From: Obelidium mucronatum
Lineage: Eukaryota > Chytridiomycota > Chytridiomycetes > Chytridiales > Chytriomycetaceae
NCBI GenBank assembly: GCA_025765595.1
Contig: JAIVFH010000468.1
Location: 1-18,599, forward strand
Length of the DNA stretch: 18,599 nt
Direction: 5' to 3'
The notes under the pieces are model-generated. The model was given only the letters and a program-made list of their open reading frames with translations, had not been told where the DNA came from and made no database searches. This document shows positions 1 through 11,068 of this stretch, piece by piece. Every line of letters begins with the position of its first letter. Position 1 is the first letter of the stretch. The translations under genes were made by a program, and so were the position numbers.

Positions 1-218
1 TTTACGAACTCCAAATTTTGACTGGTCGTGACGTTATCTCGAACCCCTTCTCTGACTGGTTCACTGGTGGTTTGAACTACCAAGTCGAACACCACATGTT
101 CCCAACTCTTCCAAGACACAACTTTTACATGTCCCAACCGCTCGTTGAGGAGTTGTGTAAGAAGCATGGTGTCGCTTTCACAAGACCACCTTGTTGGGTG
201 GAACTGGTGAGATCCTGA
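1..218 (+). CDS. Front-end fatty acid desaturase, C-terminal fragment
   Basis: Only the last 71 codons are in the window; the frame is open from base 3 and ends at TGA 216-218. The protein shows GGLNYQVEHHMFPTLPRHNF, the third histidine box of membrane desaturases with Gln in the first position (QVEHH, bases 81-95). That QxxHH form marks 'front-end' desaturases, which are usually cytochrome b5 fusions that insert double bonds between an existing double bond and the carboxyl end of polyunsaturated acyl chains in the ER membrane. The upstream stretch LQILTGRDVISNPFSDWF also fits the family. Regioselectivity (delta-4, -5, -6 or -8) cannot be read from this end. The cytochrome b5 domain, the first two His boxes and the membrane spans would lie off the left edge. 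Confidence 0.9.
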   Translation, partial: YELQILTGRDVISNPFSDWFTGGLNYQVEHHMFPTLPRHNFYMSQPLVEELCKKHGVAFTRPPCWVELVRS

Positions 219-306
219 ATAGACTGAGTCAGTTGAGTAAAGCCGCTGGAAAGATCAGACGTATGGAGTGAAAAAAAAAACATCCATGAGAGACTTTTTT
301 GGTTTC

Positions 307-312
307 AATAAA
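307..312 (+). terminator. Poly(A) signal of the desaturase
   Basis: AATAAA lies 89 nt after the desaturase stop codon and is the first canonical hexamer on that strand. It sets the likely 3' end of the desaturase transcript near base 330. Confidence 0.5.
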
Positions 313-1613
313 CTCTGTTCGGACATTTTTTAAAATTATTGGAACAATTGAATATGATATGCAGTCGTTTCTAGAATCTATCGAATGGATTCAAACGGCC
401 CTACTAACTCAGCCAAGAACGTTGGTGCTCCGAATCAGTTGATTCCGTGGTCATGGACGGCGTCGCAGCTCTGTACTCTGGCCTCTCAGTTCCCAACGGG
501 TCTCACTCAAACTATCATCCTTTCCGAGATGATGAATCGCAATGGTTGCATGTATTCAAGAACAATGTTTCCAGTTGGGGTTTCTATTTCCGTTGTTGTT
601 TACTCTTCACTGTTGTGTTAAAACCAACATCCCCGAACTCTAGAATAATCATGGAGTCCCAAACACAACCTCGCACTCATCGGATTCGCTTGTATCTCAA
701 ATCTTCAATCTTTCATCTGAAAATCGAAAGAGTTAAAGTCTGCAGACTGCTTGCCAAAATGCAACCGTTCTGGTACTTGGGAATCTGAGTGAGCAAGGAG
801 TCGGTGGAAACTACTGCTGCTCCCATCATGGAAACGGACGGGAAAAAGATTCATAAATTCACAATCGACTTGATTCTGCACAGCAAATTAAGTTTCTGTT
901 TGACCACTGATCGTTTCGGACAAGACTGGATACAGAACGGTATAATCCCTTCTCTCTCTAATTTAAAAGAGAAAAACGGTCATAATGACATTTCAACTTT
1001 TGGGGAGCTAGCCCTCTCTACCGTGAGATTTACATCCGCGCTTATCACCAAAAGAACTCCATCCATCCACCCACCGCTTCTTACCAACCGAGCACCTGAT
1101 ATTCGTACTCTCTGAGATCAAAGTCATCATTCACCCAGCAACTCTTTTCGAACCGCTTAAAAGAATGCAACGTTCCAAACATGTGCTTCAACCATCTATT
1201 CCTTCCTTTTAACAATCACATCCATCAGCCCACCAATAACAACAACAACTCAAACGACATTAAATCAAACCTGCAAAACCACAACGCGTCGCATTCAGCT
1301 TTTGGAAGTCTCTACTGGGAAAGTCGTGGATTTGGTGTTACGGGACGCTGATACAAAGTTGGCAGATTTAGTTGAGGTCAATGACATTTTGGGATCCACA
1401 ATCCATATGTCCACGAAGGGTGTTTCCAGATGGATGAGGCTGCGGCGGCTAGAGGAGGAGGTGGTGGTGGTGGTCCTGGTGGATCGAATACTTTGAGGGA
1501 GTTGGAGTATGGTCTTTGGACTGTTTTGTTTTGCATTCCTGCGGTTTAGTTTCTTATTTTTTCCTGCTGGTTTCAACATACTTCTCAAACGCTAAATTAT
1601 TTCGTATTTGCAG
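313..1613 (+). other. Unassigned stretch, possibly holding plus-strand exons
   Basis: No gene can be assigned here with confidence. Plus-strand open frames exist: 385-621, 408-788 (including MDGVAALYSGLSVP and FRDDESQWLHVFKNN), 789-1115, 1159-1496 (including LLEVSTGKVVDLVLRD and LADLVEVN) and a frame through 1400-1500 with a Gly run after MDEAAAAR. None gives a recognisable family, and the minus strand has no comparable open frame until 1295-1588, whose ORF looks like low-complexity antisense. The stretch from about 1290 could be 5' exons of the RPA1-like gene (a DBD-A domain would be expected there). For example, a 58-nt intron 1383-1440 would join the LADLVE frame to MDEAAAAR, but its donor GTCAAT is poor. 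The part before about 1150 may be a separate small or decayed gene. Confidence 0.25.
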
Positions 1614-2879
1614 ACGAGTGCAAACAGTCCCGGCGAAGCGTTTAAAGATGTGGTGCCAGTGGATGAGAATGTGAGTTTTTTCTCTTCTTAAGTTTCGTTT
1701 CAAGGCTTTTTTTGGGATTCGCGTTCAATGTAACCAACGGAAAAAAAAAGGGGTATCATGATTTTAAAATGTACCCCAGTCGATTCAAAGTGAAAGACAT
1801 TCAACCAAACCAAAAGAACATTTCCTTGCTGGGAACTATTGTCCATCTGACCTCTAATGTAAGAAAAAAAATCTTCCTTCTTTAGGGATGATTTGTCGAT
1901 TGTCCAAAGTTTGACCTGTCCTTTTTTTCAAATAGATGCCCATTCAGAAAGGAGGCAAGAAATCGGATCGTTTCGGGATTCGTTTGATGGATGGAGATGA
2001 TGGAACTCACACGGATATTACTCTGTGGGATGAAGTGGGCCTCGCGAATCGACAGCTTCAAATCGGGCAGATTGTTTTCATTCAGAATTTGAGTACGAAT
2101 TTGATTGTTGGTGGTGGTGGTGGTGGTGGTGGTGGTGGTGGTGGTGGTGGTGGTGGTGGAAAGACCAACAAGTGTTACGTTGTGGGGAATGCTGAACTTG
2201 GAACGAAACTCTTTTGCTGTAAGTAACGATCACATACCCCCACAAAAAAAATACGAGCTAGCGCCCTAAAATTCCAGCAATGCATAGTATCCACATCAGT
2301 TGGGTTTCTGACATCACCGATATTGCGAAATTTTACTCCTCTTGAAAAGGCCATACTTCCAGCGGCTGGTTTCTATTGCCGAGCGAAAATTGTTTCTTGG
2401 AGAGTCTTGGAATCTGGTCATTTGACAGAATACATCCGTTGAGTGTCCTCGTTGATTTTTGCCTCCCCCTCAATACCCAATATTTACCGACTCCATCAAA
2501 AAAAAATACCAAAGATCCGATATGTGGAAAGCCTTTGGAAACAAAAAACGAGGTGCTCTATTGTCGGTTCTGCAGTATCTTCCCACACTCTCGGGGAACT
2601 CATGCGTTCCAGTTTATGGTTCAAATCCAAGACGCTGGCAGCAGGATTCGAATTGGACAACCACAACCAATCGATGTTGCTATACAAGGACGGGTTGCGG
2701 ATGAGGTTCTTGGTGTATCGGCCCCAGAATTCAACGCGATGGATAATCAGGGTCGCCTCCAAGTGCTCGAAACCCTTTGTGGAAGAGAATTTGATTTCTC
2801 TGTGTCTGTTTATAGAGACAAAAGGGGGGATAATGCATTGAGGAGGCGGGTTGACGCTGTGTGTCAAATAAACGGGTAG
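1614..2879 (+). CDS. RPA1-family (RPA70/MEIOB-like) ssDNA-binding protein, 5' end uncertain
   Basis: Proposed exons are 1614-1670, 1751-1858, 1936-2218, 2288-2437 and 2515-2879, all in frame, with further 5' exons possible. ATG 1769 is an alternative start that would give 295 aa. The first OB fold begins around FKVKDIQPNQKNISLLGTIV and continues through DGTHTDITLWDEVG and QIGQIVFIQN, like DBD-B of replication protein A. The second part matches the RPA1 C-terminal OB fold with its zinc ribbon (CGKPL ... YCRFC) and the stretch VADEVLGVSAPEFNAMD. The family binds single-stranded DNA in replication, repair or meiotic recombination. The EFNAM segment and short length also recall the meiotic paralogue MEIOB, so RPA1 versus MEIOB is left open. 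A run of 17 Gly codons interrupts the first OB fold. The acceptor before 1751 (a run of A then AG) is weak, so the 5' structure is provisional. Confidence 0.6.
2104..2160 (+). repeat. (GGT)n trinucleotide repeat coding poly-Gly
   Basis: Sixteen GGT codons plus one GGA (2110-2160) encode 17 consecutive glycines inside the RPA1-like OB fold, between IVFIQNLSTNLIV and KTNKCYVVGN. In RPA-type OB folds this position corresponds to a loop next to the DNA-binding groove. Pure trinucleotide repeats of this type are prone to length change by slippage. Confidence 0.9.
2867..2872 (+). terminator. Possible poly(A) signal inside the RPA1-like coding end
   Basis: AATAAA sits five bases before the TAG stop (2877-2879). 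No other AATAAA was found on the plus strand between there and 3120, so this may serve the transcript. Confidence 0.35.
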
Positions 2880-3111
2880 GATATATTGGATTTATTGTCA
2901 AGTCATAGCAACCACGTGCGAACAAATACACCGCTGGCTCGATTTTCGAGGGCGTTTCTGAGAATGATACACCGGGCCCAATTATTTAGTCTTTCGGTTC
3001 CGCTGTACAGAAGATTGCCGTACCAGCCCACCCGTATTTTCCCCGGCACGTATCGGTGTCGGTTGTGCTTTGCCGTCCAGTTGTCTTCGATATTATAAAA
3101 ATGTGTTGTTT

Positions 3112-3117
3112 TTTATT
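3112..3117 (-). terminator. Poly(A) signal of the lyase gene
   Basis: The plus-strand TTTATT reads AATAAA on the minus strand, 37 nt after the lyase stop codon. The 2880-3111 interval is the gap between two convergent genes and shows nothing else. Confidence 0.5.
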
Positions 3118-3153
3118 GCAAAAGAGGTATATTGAGAAGGAAAAAAAAAGGTT

Positions 3154-4151
3154 TCAAGAAACAGTAATGGAGTTAAACGTGGCTTGACAATAAGCATCAT
3201 CCGGCTGCACCCCTTTAAGAATCGTGCAATACGAACCAGTTTTGAAAACGTAATCTCCATATGGAATGGTAGGAATAGTATGGAAGTAGGGGTTGCTGGT
3301 AGACCCCATAACAGCGTTCGTCTTCAACGGTTTCCCAAAGTTCAAGTACCTTGACGTGACCATGTTTTGGGAGACGCTAATTTGCAAAGAGAATCGAGTT
3401 CCAAGAGTGTAATTGTCATCGTAGGTGTAGCAGCCGGATTTTGTGCAAACAGCGATACTTGTAGCGCCGTTGGATTGTCTTACAACGCGGTAAGTGAATT
3501 GGGCGCCGCTCGCAACAGAAAACAGCTGCGCGAAAATAGAAATGATTCCCGGGGGGAGATAGTCTTTCTGTTGTTGTTGGGATAAGTAAGTTATAAGTAT
3601 AAACCATTCGTTTTTACACAGCCGTAACACTTAACAGAAAGCGTAATATTAAGTTCATGTGGTCCCACATCGGACGAGTTCCACGACTTTGCAATACCAG
3701 TAACTTGTCGAAGCTCTGTTCTTGGATGAGTGCTGCCACCGGTCGTAACACCCGTATTCGTGGTATTAAAAACGACTCCAGTTTTATCAGCGTTCACGAA
3801 AAAATTGGAGCTGCTGAAAGTCTGCAAACCAGGATTTGAGCTTGATCCGAAAGTGGTTCCGTTGGGTGTACTCGCAACAGGTAATTGGAGGTACCAGTCG
3901 TCCTTCAAGTTCAAGAACTGGGCTGGGTACTTTGGGTCTGGACTGTAGATTGTTGTGGTTGTAGTTGTACTAGTCGTTTTGGAGGTCGTTGTGGTTTTTG
4001 TGGTGGTTGTTTTTGACGTTGTTGTGGTCCGGGTTGTAGTTGTTTTTGTAGTGGTTGTTTTAGTCGGAGATGCAAGGGGCAACGCGACACAGAGTTGAGC
4101 TGAGAGCAACGACGCAAGAGCGATAAGAACAATCTTTGGGGATATCATCAC
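3154..4151 (-). CDS. Secreted alginate-lyase-like polysaccharide lyase (PL7-type jelly roll)
   Basis: Two exons, 4151-3618 and 3567-3154, flank a 50-nt intron (GTAAAA donor, CAG acceptor) and give 315 aa. Residues 1-23 are a clear signal peptide (MMISPKIVLIALASLLSAQL). Residues 31-67 are a KTTTT/SKTTTT low-complexity linker, probably O-glycosylated. The catalytic domain shows HPRTELR (R144-R148), matching the RxE(L/V)R motif of alginate lyase 2/PL7, and YVFKTGSY near residue 291, matching the C-terminal YFKAGxY motif with its catalytic Tyr. The third motif, normally QIH or QVH, reads QLF at 192-194, so the His is absent there. PL7 enzymes cut alginate by beta-elimination; the related PL20 glucuronan lyases have the same fold, so the substrate is uncertain. 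The protein is probably exported. The first ATG directly before the signal peptide was chosen. Confidence 0.75.
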
Positions 4152-4187
4152 TAGTTTTTTTGGCTGTGTTAGTGATGGATCAGCCTG

Positions 4188-4195
4188 TTTTTATA
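4188..4195 (-). promoter_or_regulatory. TATA-like element upstream of the lyase gene
   Basis: TATAAAAA on the minus strand ends about 36 nt before the lyase ATG (4151). That fits a TATA box with a very short 5' leader. It is recognised by sequence only. Confidence 0.4.
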
Positions 4196-4549
4196 ACGGG
4201 AATCCAACAAACAATGGGGACAGGACTATAAAGGGTAAATAATTGAAAAACGTTCCCAGAAAACAATTGGGACAATATGCACAATACGAATTATTTAGAC
4301 AATGAACTTGACTAGTGGATTGTGAGTCTTTTTTTTAACAATGTGCCACTAATGTATGTAATCAATTGCTTAATACTTTTACACCCGGTCTTTTCCTGTG
4401 TGTCAATAAAAGATAGGAATTTTTTTCCGTCTCCCCTATCTGACATTGGCAAGAAAAAGAGACGCTTTTTGAGACCGGAGAAAAAACAGAAAAAAGCAAA
4501 GTTCTGTCCTAATCCAAAAATTTTCTTATAGGTTTCAAGCAAAACATTG
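4196..4549. other. Intergenic stretch with nested inverted repeats
   Basis: This noncoding gap lies between the lyase promoter and the hemerythrin 3' end. It contains three perfect short inverted repeats within 95 nt: CCGGTCT (4385-4391) with AGACCGG (4472-4478), AGATAGG (4411-4417) with CCTATCT (4435-4441), and CGTCTC (4428-4433) with GAGACG (4459-4464). The two inner pairs cannot form together; either can nest in the outer one. No tRNA-type promoter boxes or coding signal were seen. The only open frames are the 69-codon plus-strand ORF and the extension of an ORF antisense to nothing recognisable. Confidence 0.3.
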
Positions 4550-4555
4550 TTTATT
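4550..4555 (-). terminator. Poly(A) signal of the hemerythrin gene
   Basis: Minus-strand AATAAA lies 23 nt after the hemerythrin stop codon. Confidence 0.5.
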
Positions 4556-4577
4556 TGTAACACAACAAAGAGAGATT

Positions 4578-5270
4578 TCAGACCGTCTTTTCCTTCTTGG
4601 ACTTTGCGTAAGAAAACTGCCAGTAATCGCGGTGGACAAGAGAGAACAAGGGAATCATGACTTGGACAACGAACCATGGCATCATTTTTCCAAAGACTTC
4701 CTTCTTTTCGGCAGGAGTGCAATTGCTGAGCATGAATGGAAGAGCCATTGTTGGATCGCTGTCTTTCTGAGCTTCTTTGGCGAGCCTTGCGTGAACAGCA
4801 TGGAGCTCATCTACAGGGAAGTTAGCGGCCAAAAAGACTTCCGGGGTGTGCGTGGTTTCCTCCAATTCAAGGTGTGGGTTGAGGAAATCAGCCACACTCT
4901 GGAGATTCTGCTTGAGTGTCTCAAAGTCAAAGCCAGACGGAGTGAGTGCCTTGAACTGTTTCTTGTTTTTCACAATCGATGCAATCTCCCCAATGTGTTT
5001 CAACAAAGGCTCCAGTTCCTTGTGTTCGGCGGTAAAGTTGTCGCAAGGGATTCCATGCTTGGCCAATGCAGGGAAGTACACCGCGTCTTCGTTGTGGTGG
5101 TGATGGTGCAAGAAGTCGTGGTATGCAGCAAGGTAGCCGACAAAGGCCTTGAGCTTGCGAGCGGAGTTGATGTCCTTGCTGTTGCAGTGGGCGATCAGGG
5201 ATGCATTTGCTCTGCGCAAAATATTGTGAATGACTACAATAGTTGCGCTGTTGTGCTTGTAGTCTTCCAT
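4578..5270 (-). CDS. Hemerythrin HHE cation-binding domain protein
   Basis: A single exon gives 230 aa. Metal-ligand motifs follow the hemerythrin four-helix pattern: VIHNILRR (H15), HDFLHHHHHNEDAVYFP (His 55-59, E61), EHKELEPLLKH (H83, H92) and LNPHLELEET (H133, E137/E138). The family binds a non-haem di-iron centre and serves in oxygen, nitric oxide or iron sensing or storage; the exact role here cannot be told. The C-terminal half (LPFMLSNCTP ... MMPWFVVQVMIPLFSLVHRD) is the extension seen in fungal and bacterial stand-alone HHE proteins. There is no signal peptide and no peroxisomal SKL-type ending (C-terminus KEKTV), so it is probably cytosolic. The start ATG is the first in frame. About 115 bp separate it from the stop of the next gene upstream, which must hold its promoter. 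Confidence 0.85.
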   Translation of the reverse strand: MEDYKHNSATIVVIHNILRRANASLIAHCNSKDINSARKLKAFVGYLAAYHDFLHHHHHNEDAVYFPALAKHGIPCDNFTAEHKELEPLLKHIGEIASIVKNKKQFKALTPSGFDFETLKQNLQSVADFLNPHLELEETTHTPEVFLAANFPVDELHAVHARLAKEAQKDSDPTMALPFMLSNCTPAEKKEVFGKMMPWFVVQVMIPLFSLVHRDYWQFSYAKSKKEKTV

Positions 5271-5385
5271 TGCAGCGTTTGCCGGTTCAGTGATCCGATT
5301 TGCTTCAAAAAAAAATTGGAATCAGATCGAATGAGTTGAACACCTGCTATAGAGACTACTCGTTGCAATAAATAACCTGTGCGTC

Positions 5386-5391
5386 TTTATT
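5386..5391 (-). terminator. Poly(A) signal overlapping the TMEM223-like stop codon
   Basis: On the minus strand the coding end reads CAA TAA AG, so the TAA stop (5389-5387) lies inside AATAAA (5391-5386). Cleavage would leave a very short 3' UTR. Confidence 0.5.
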
Positions 5392-5989
5392 GGAAAGTTT
5401 TCGCGCCAAATAATGAGTCAAACGCCTTTGGATCGGGAAACGTCCCATCCCTAGTCAGCAGATAATTCTTGTTTGACAGTGTATGATGCAGCACGACATA
5501 GATTTTGTTCCCTGGCCCAGCCGAGATATTGCGAATCGAAGGCTTCTTGGGAAGGAGGTGTTTCTTGACGTTGTTGTCGATGTTCAGACTCTCGAGACAG
5601 CGCAGATCCCGCGCATCGACAGTGATCTTGCTGTTGCGCAGGGCGTGGGTCTCGATGTCGACCCTGCCGGACCGCAGCGACTGCAGCGTCACTGTCCTGA
5701 CCAGGCGCGACGAGTACAGGTGGGCGCCGCTGACAAAGGCGCCGCCCGTCGCCAGACACAGCAGCGCCACGGCGGCGCGCGTCGCCAGCGGCGCGAGCGG
5801 CGCGGCGGCGGGCTTGGCGGGCTTGGACGCCGCCAAGTCGGGCGCCGCCAAGTCGGGCGCGGGCGGCTCGGTGCGCAGGTCGCGCGCGGCCCAGTCGGCG
5901 AGGTTCAGCCACAGCGGCAGCTGCGCGGCGGCGGCGAAGAACGCCAGGCGGGGCGTCAACTGCGCGCCGGCGTCGAAGAGAAGCTTCAT
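5387..5989 (-). CDS. TMEM223: TMEM223-like mitochondrial inner-membrane protein
   Basis: A single exon gives 200 aa from ATG 5989. The order of features matches TMEM223. It has an N-terminal MKLLFDAG, a first hydrophobic segment (PRLAFFAAAAQLPLWL), an Ala/Pro/Lys-rich loop, and a second hydrophobic segment (AVALLCLATGGAFVSGAHLY) followed by SSRLVRTVTLQ. A soluble C-terminal part ends with LLTRDGTFPDPKAFDSLFG, like the conserved ending of the human protein. In human cells TMEM223 is a mitochondrial inner-membrane protein connected with cytochrome c oxidase assembly; transfer of that role here is inference. No clear presequence is visible. The frame stays open upstream to ATG 6157, but those residues are Cys/Arg-rich and overlap the next gene, so ATG 5989 is preferred. 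The first half is far more GC-rich than the rest of the window. Confidence 0.65.
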   Translation of the reverse strand: MKLLFDAGAQLTPRLAFFAAAAQLPLWLNLADWAARDLRTEPPAPDLAAPDLAASKPAKPAAAPLAPLATRAAVALLCLATGGAFVSGAHLYSSRLVRTVTLQSLRSGRVDIETHALRNSKITVDARDLRCLESLNIDNNVKKHLLPKKPSIRNISAGPGNKIYVVLHHTLSNKNYLLTRDGTFPDPKAFDSLFGAKTFQ

Positions 5990-6130
5990 TTTCGCTTTAT
6001 TTTGGAAGCCGCCTGCGCCGCTGTCCGCGCGACACGTGGCCGTCTGCCAGCTGCCGCGCGCGCGAGTACCGCAGCACCACCGCATGCGTGGCTCCGTGTC
6101 CACCTGGCACTGCTGCCCCAAACCTGTCTG
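5690..6130. other. GC-rich island
   Basis: This stretch is dominated by GCGC, GGCGGC and GCCGCC runs, in sharp contrast to the AT-leaning flanks. It covers the 5' half of the TMEM223-like gene and the 3' end of the deaminase frame. All six frames are open over much of it, which makes gene ends here hard to define. Confidence 0.8.
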
Positions 6131-6657
6131 GCACGGCAAACACCGGCGCTGCCGCATACCCAGTTCCGTTTTGGTTTCGGTAAGTGTCGCCGTAAAACGC
6201 GTTTAACGCATTGCGCGCTTTCCGTATCCTTCGCGGACCGCTTCACGGCAGTCTCGAGCTTCGTCGTGAAATACACTCGACGCACGAACCGCCCTGACCC
6301 ATCCTGAAGCAGCTTGACGCAATCAGAGCACGGCTCGGAATTCATCAACGCTGTCCCTGCAGAGTTGACTCGTACAACGACCAAGTCCAGTCTCTCGCGT
6401 TGGGCGATTCGGAGCTTGGACTTTGGTTGCTTCAGAAAGTTCTGGATACAGTGCGCTTCGGCGTGAATCGTAGGCAGGTCAGAATCAACCGGGTGCGTAT
6501 GATGAGAGAATCCAAGGGCAACAATCACTCCCTTGGATGTTATCAAAGCCGCTGCGTGACGGCCAAGCTTCAATGTGGACTTTGTAGATGCGAGATCAAA
6601 GAGGACCGAAAGGATACACTGCATCTTGGAGGAAACGGGGCAAATATCATAAACCAT
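5986..6657 (-). CDS. Cytidine-deaminase-fold zinc hydrolase
   Basis: A 223-aa frame shows the zinc-binding signatures of the cytidine/deoxycytidylate deaminase superfamily: TIHAEAHC (H65, catalytic E67) and NSEPCSDC (P109-C110-x2-C113). They are preceded by LGRHAAALI and followed by VRRVYFTTK, a core strand of the fold. Such enzymes deaminate cytidine, dCMP, guanine or tRNA bases; the substrate cannot be assigned. ATG 6657 is used; ATG 6624 is an alternative. The conserved domain ends near residue 133. The remaining 90 residues, Arg/Ala-rich and in GC-rich DNA, are doubtful, since all three minus frames stay open through about 6160-6000. A splice into another frame ending at TAA 5999-5997, inside an AATAAA, is possible but I found no in-frame intron. 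As read, its TGA overlaps the ATG of the TMEM223-like gene by ATGA. Confidence 0.6.
   Translation of the reverse strand: MVYDICPVSSKMQCILSVLFDLASTKSTLKLGRHAAALITSKGVIVALGFSHHTHPVDSDLPTIHAEAHCIQNFLKQPKSKLRIAQRERLDLVVVRVNSAGTALMNSEPCSDCVKLLQDGSGRFVRRVYFTTKLETAVKRSAKDTESAQCVKRVLRRHLPKPKRNWVCGSAGVCRARQVWGSSARWTRSHACGGAAVLARAAAGRRPRVARTAAQAASKIKRK
5996..6001 (-). terminator. Poly(A) signal at the deaminase 3' end
   Basis: Minus-strand AATAAA lies 7 nt upstream of both the deaminase stop (5988-5986) and the TMEM223-like ATG (5989). The deaminase transcript therefore probably ends within the TMEM223-like coding sequence. Confidence 0.4.
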
Positions 6658-6735
6658 AAGGCGTTGTAGAATACGGATGGTTTCGAGTTTGAAGTTTTTT
6701 TTTTGGTTGCTTTTAAAGTGGCGCAGTCAAACACG

Positions 6736-11021
<4,286 letters not shown>

Positions 11022-11027
11022 AGTAAC

Positions 11028-11033
11028 TTTATT
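11028..11033 (-). terminator. Poly(A) signal of the first propeller gene, abutting PEX1 ATG
   Basis: Minus-strand AATAAA lies 35 nt after the propeller stop (11069) and only 6 nt before the PEX1 ATG (11021-11019). Cleavage 10-30 nt downstream would fall inside PEX1 exon 1. Confidence 0.5.
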
Positions 11034-11068
11034 GAGAATATTGAAACATAAGAAACTACTTTTTACTT

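Noticed and set aside
2443..2867. Other ORFs overlapping the RPA1-like last exon on both strands
   Set aside because: They are shadows of the exon with the zinc ribbon and OB-fold motifs and have no recognisable content.
4404..4409. Plus-strand AATAAA in the intergenic gap, and another near 5366
   Set aside because: No plus-strand gene ends nearby, so they are probably chance hexamers.
4632..5339. Long plus-strand ORF (235 codons)
   Set aside because: It is antisense to the hemerythrin gene, whose metal-binding motifs are clear on the minus strand; the plus-strand translation matches no family.
5997..6260. Third minus frame ending at TAA 5999-5997 (includes VFAVPDRFGAAVPGGHG)
   Set aside because: It looks protein-like and its stop coincides with AATAAA, but I found no GT..AG intron of the right length to join it to the deaminase domain, so it is mentioned only as an alternative ending.
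5483..6307. Longest plus-strand ORF in the GC-rich island (274 codons)
   Set aside because: All frames are open there because of base composition. Its translation is Arg/Gln/Gly low complexity, while the minus strand carries recognisable TMEM223 and deaminase motifs.
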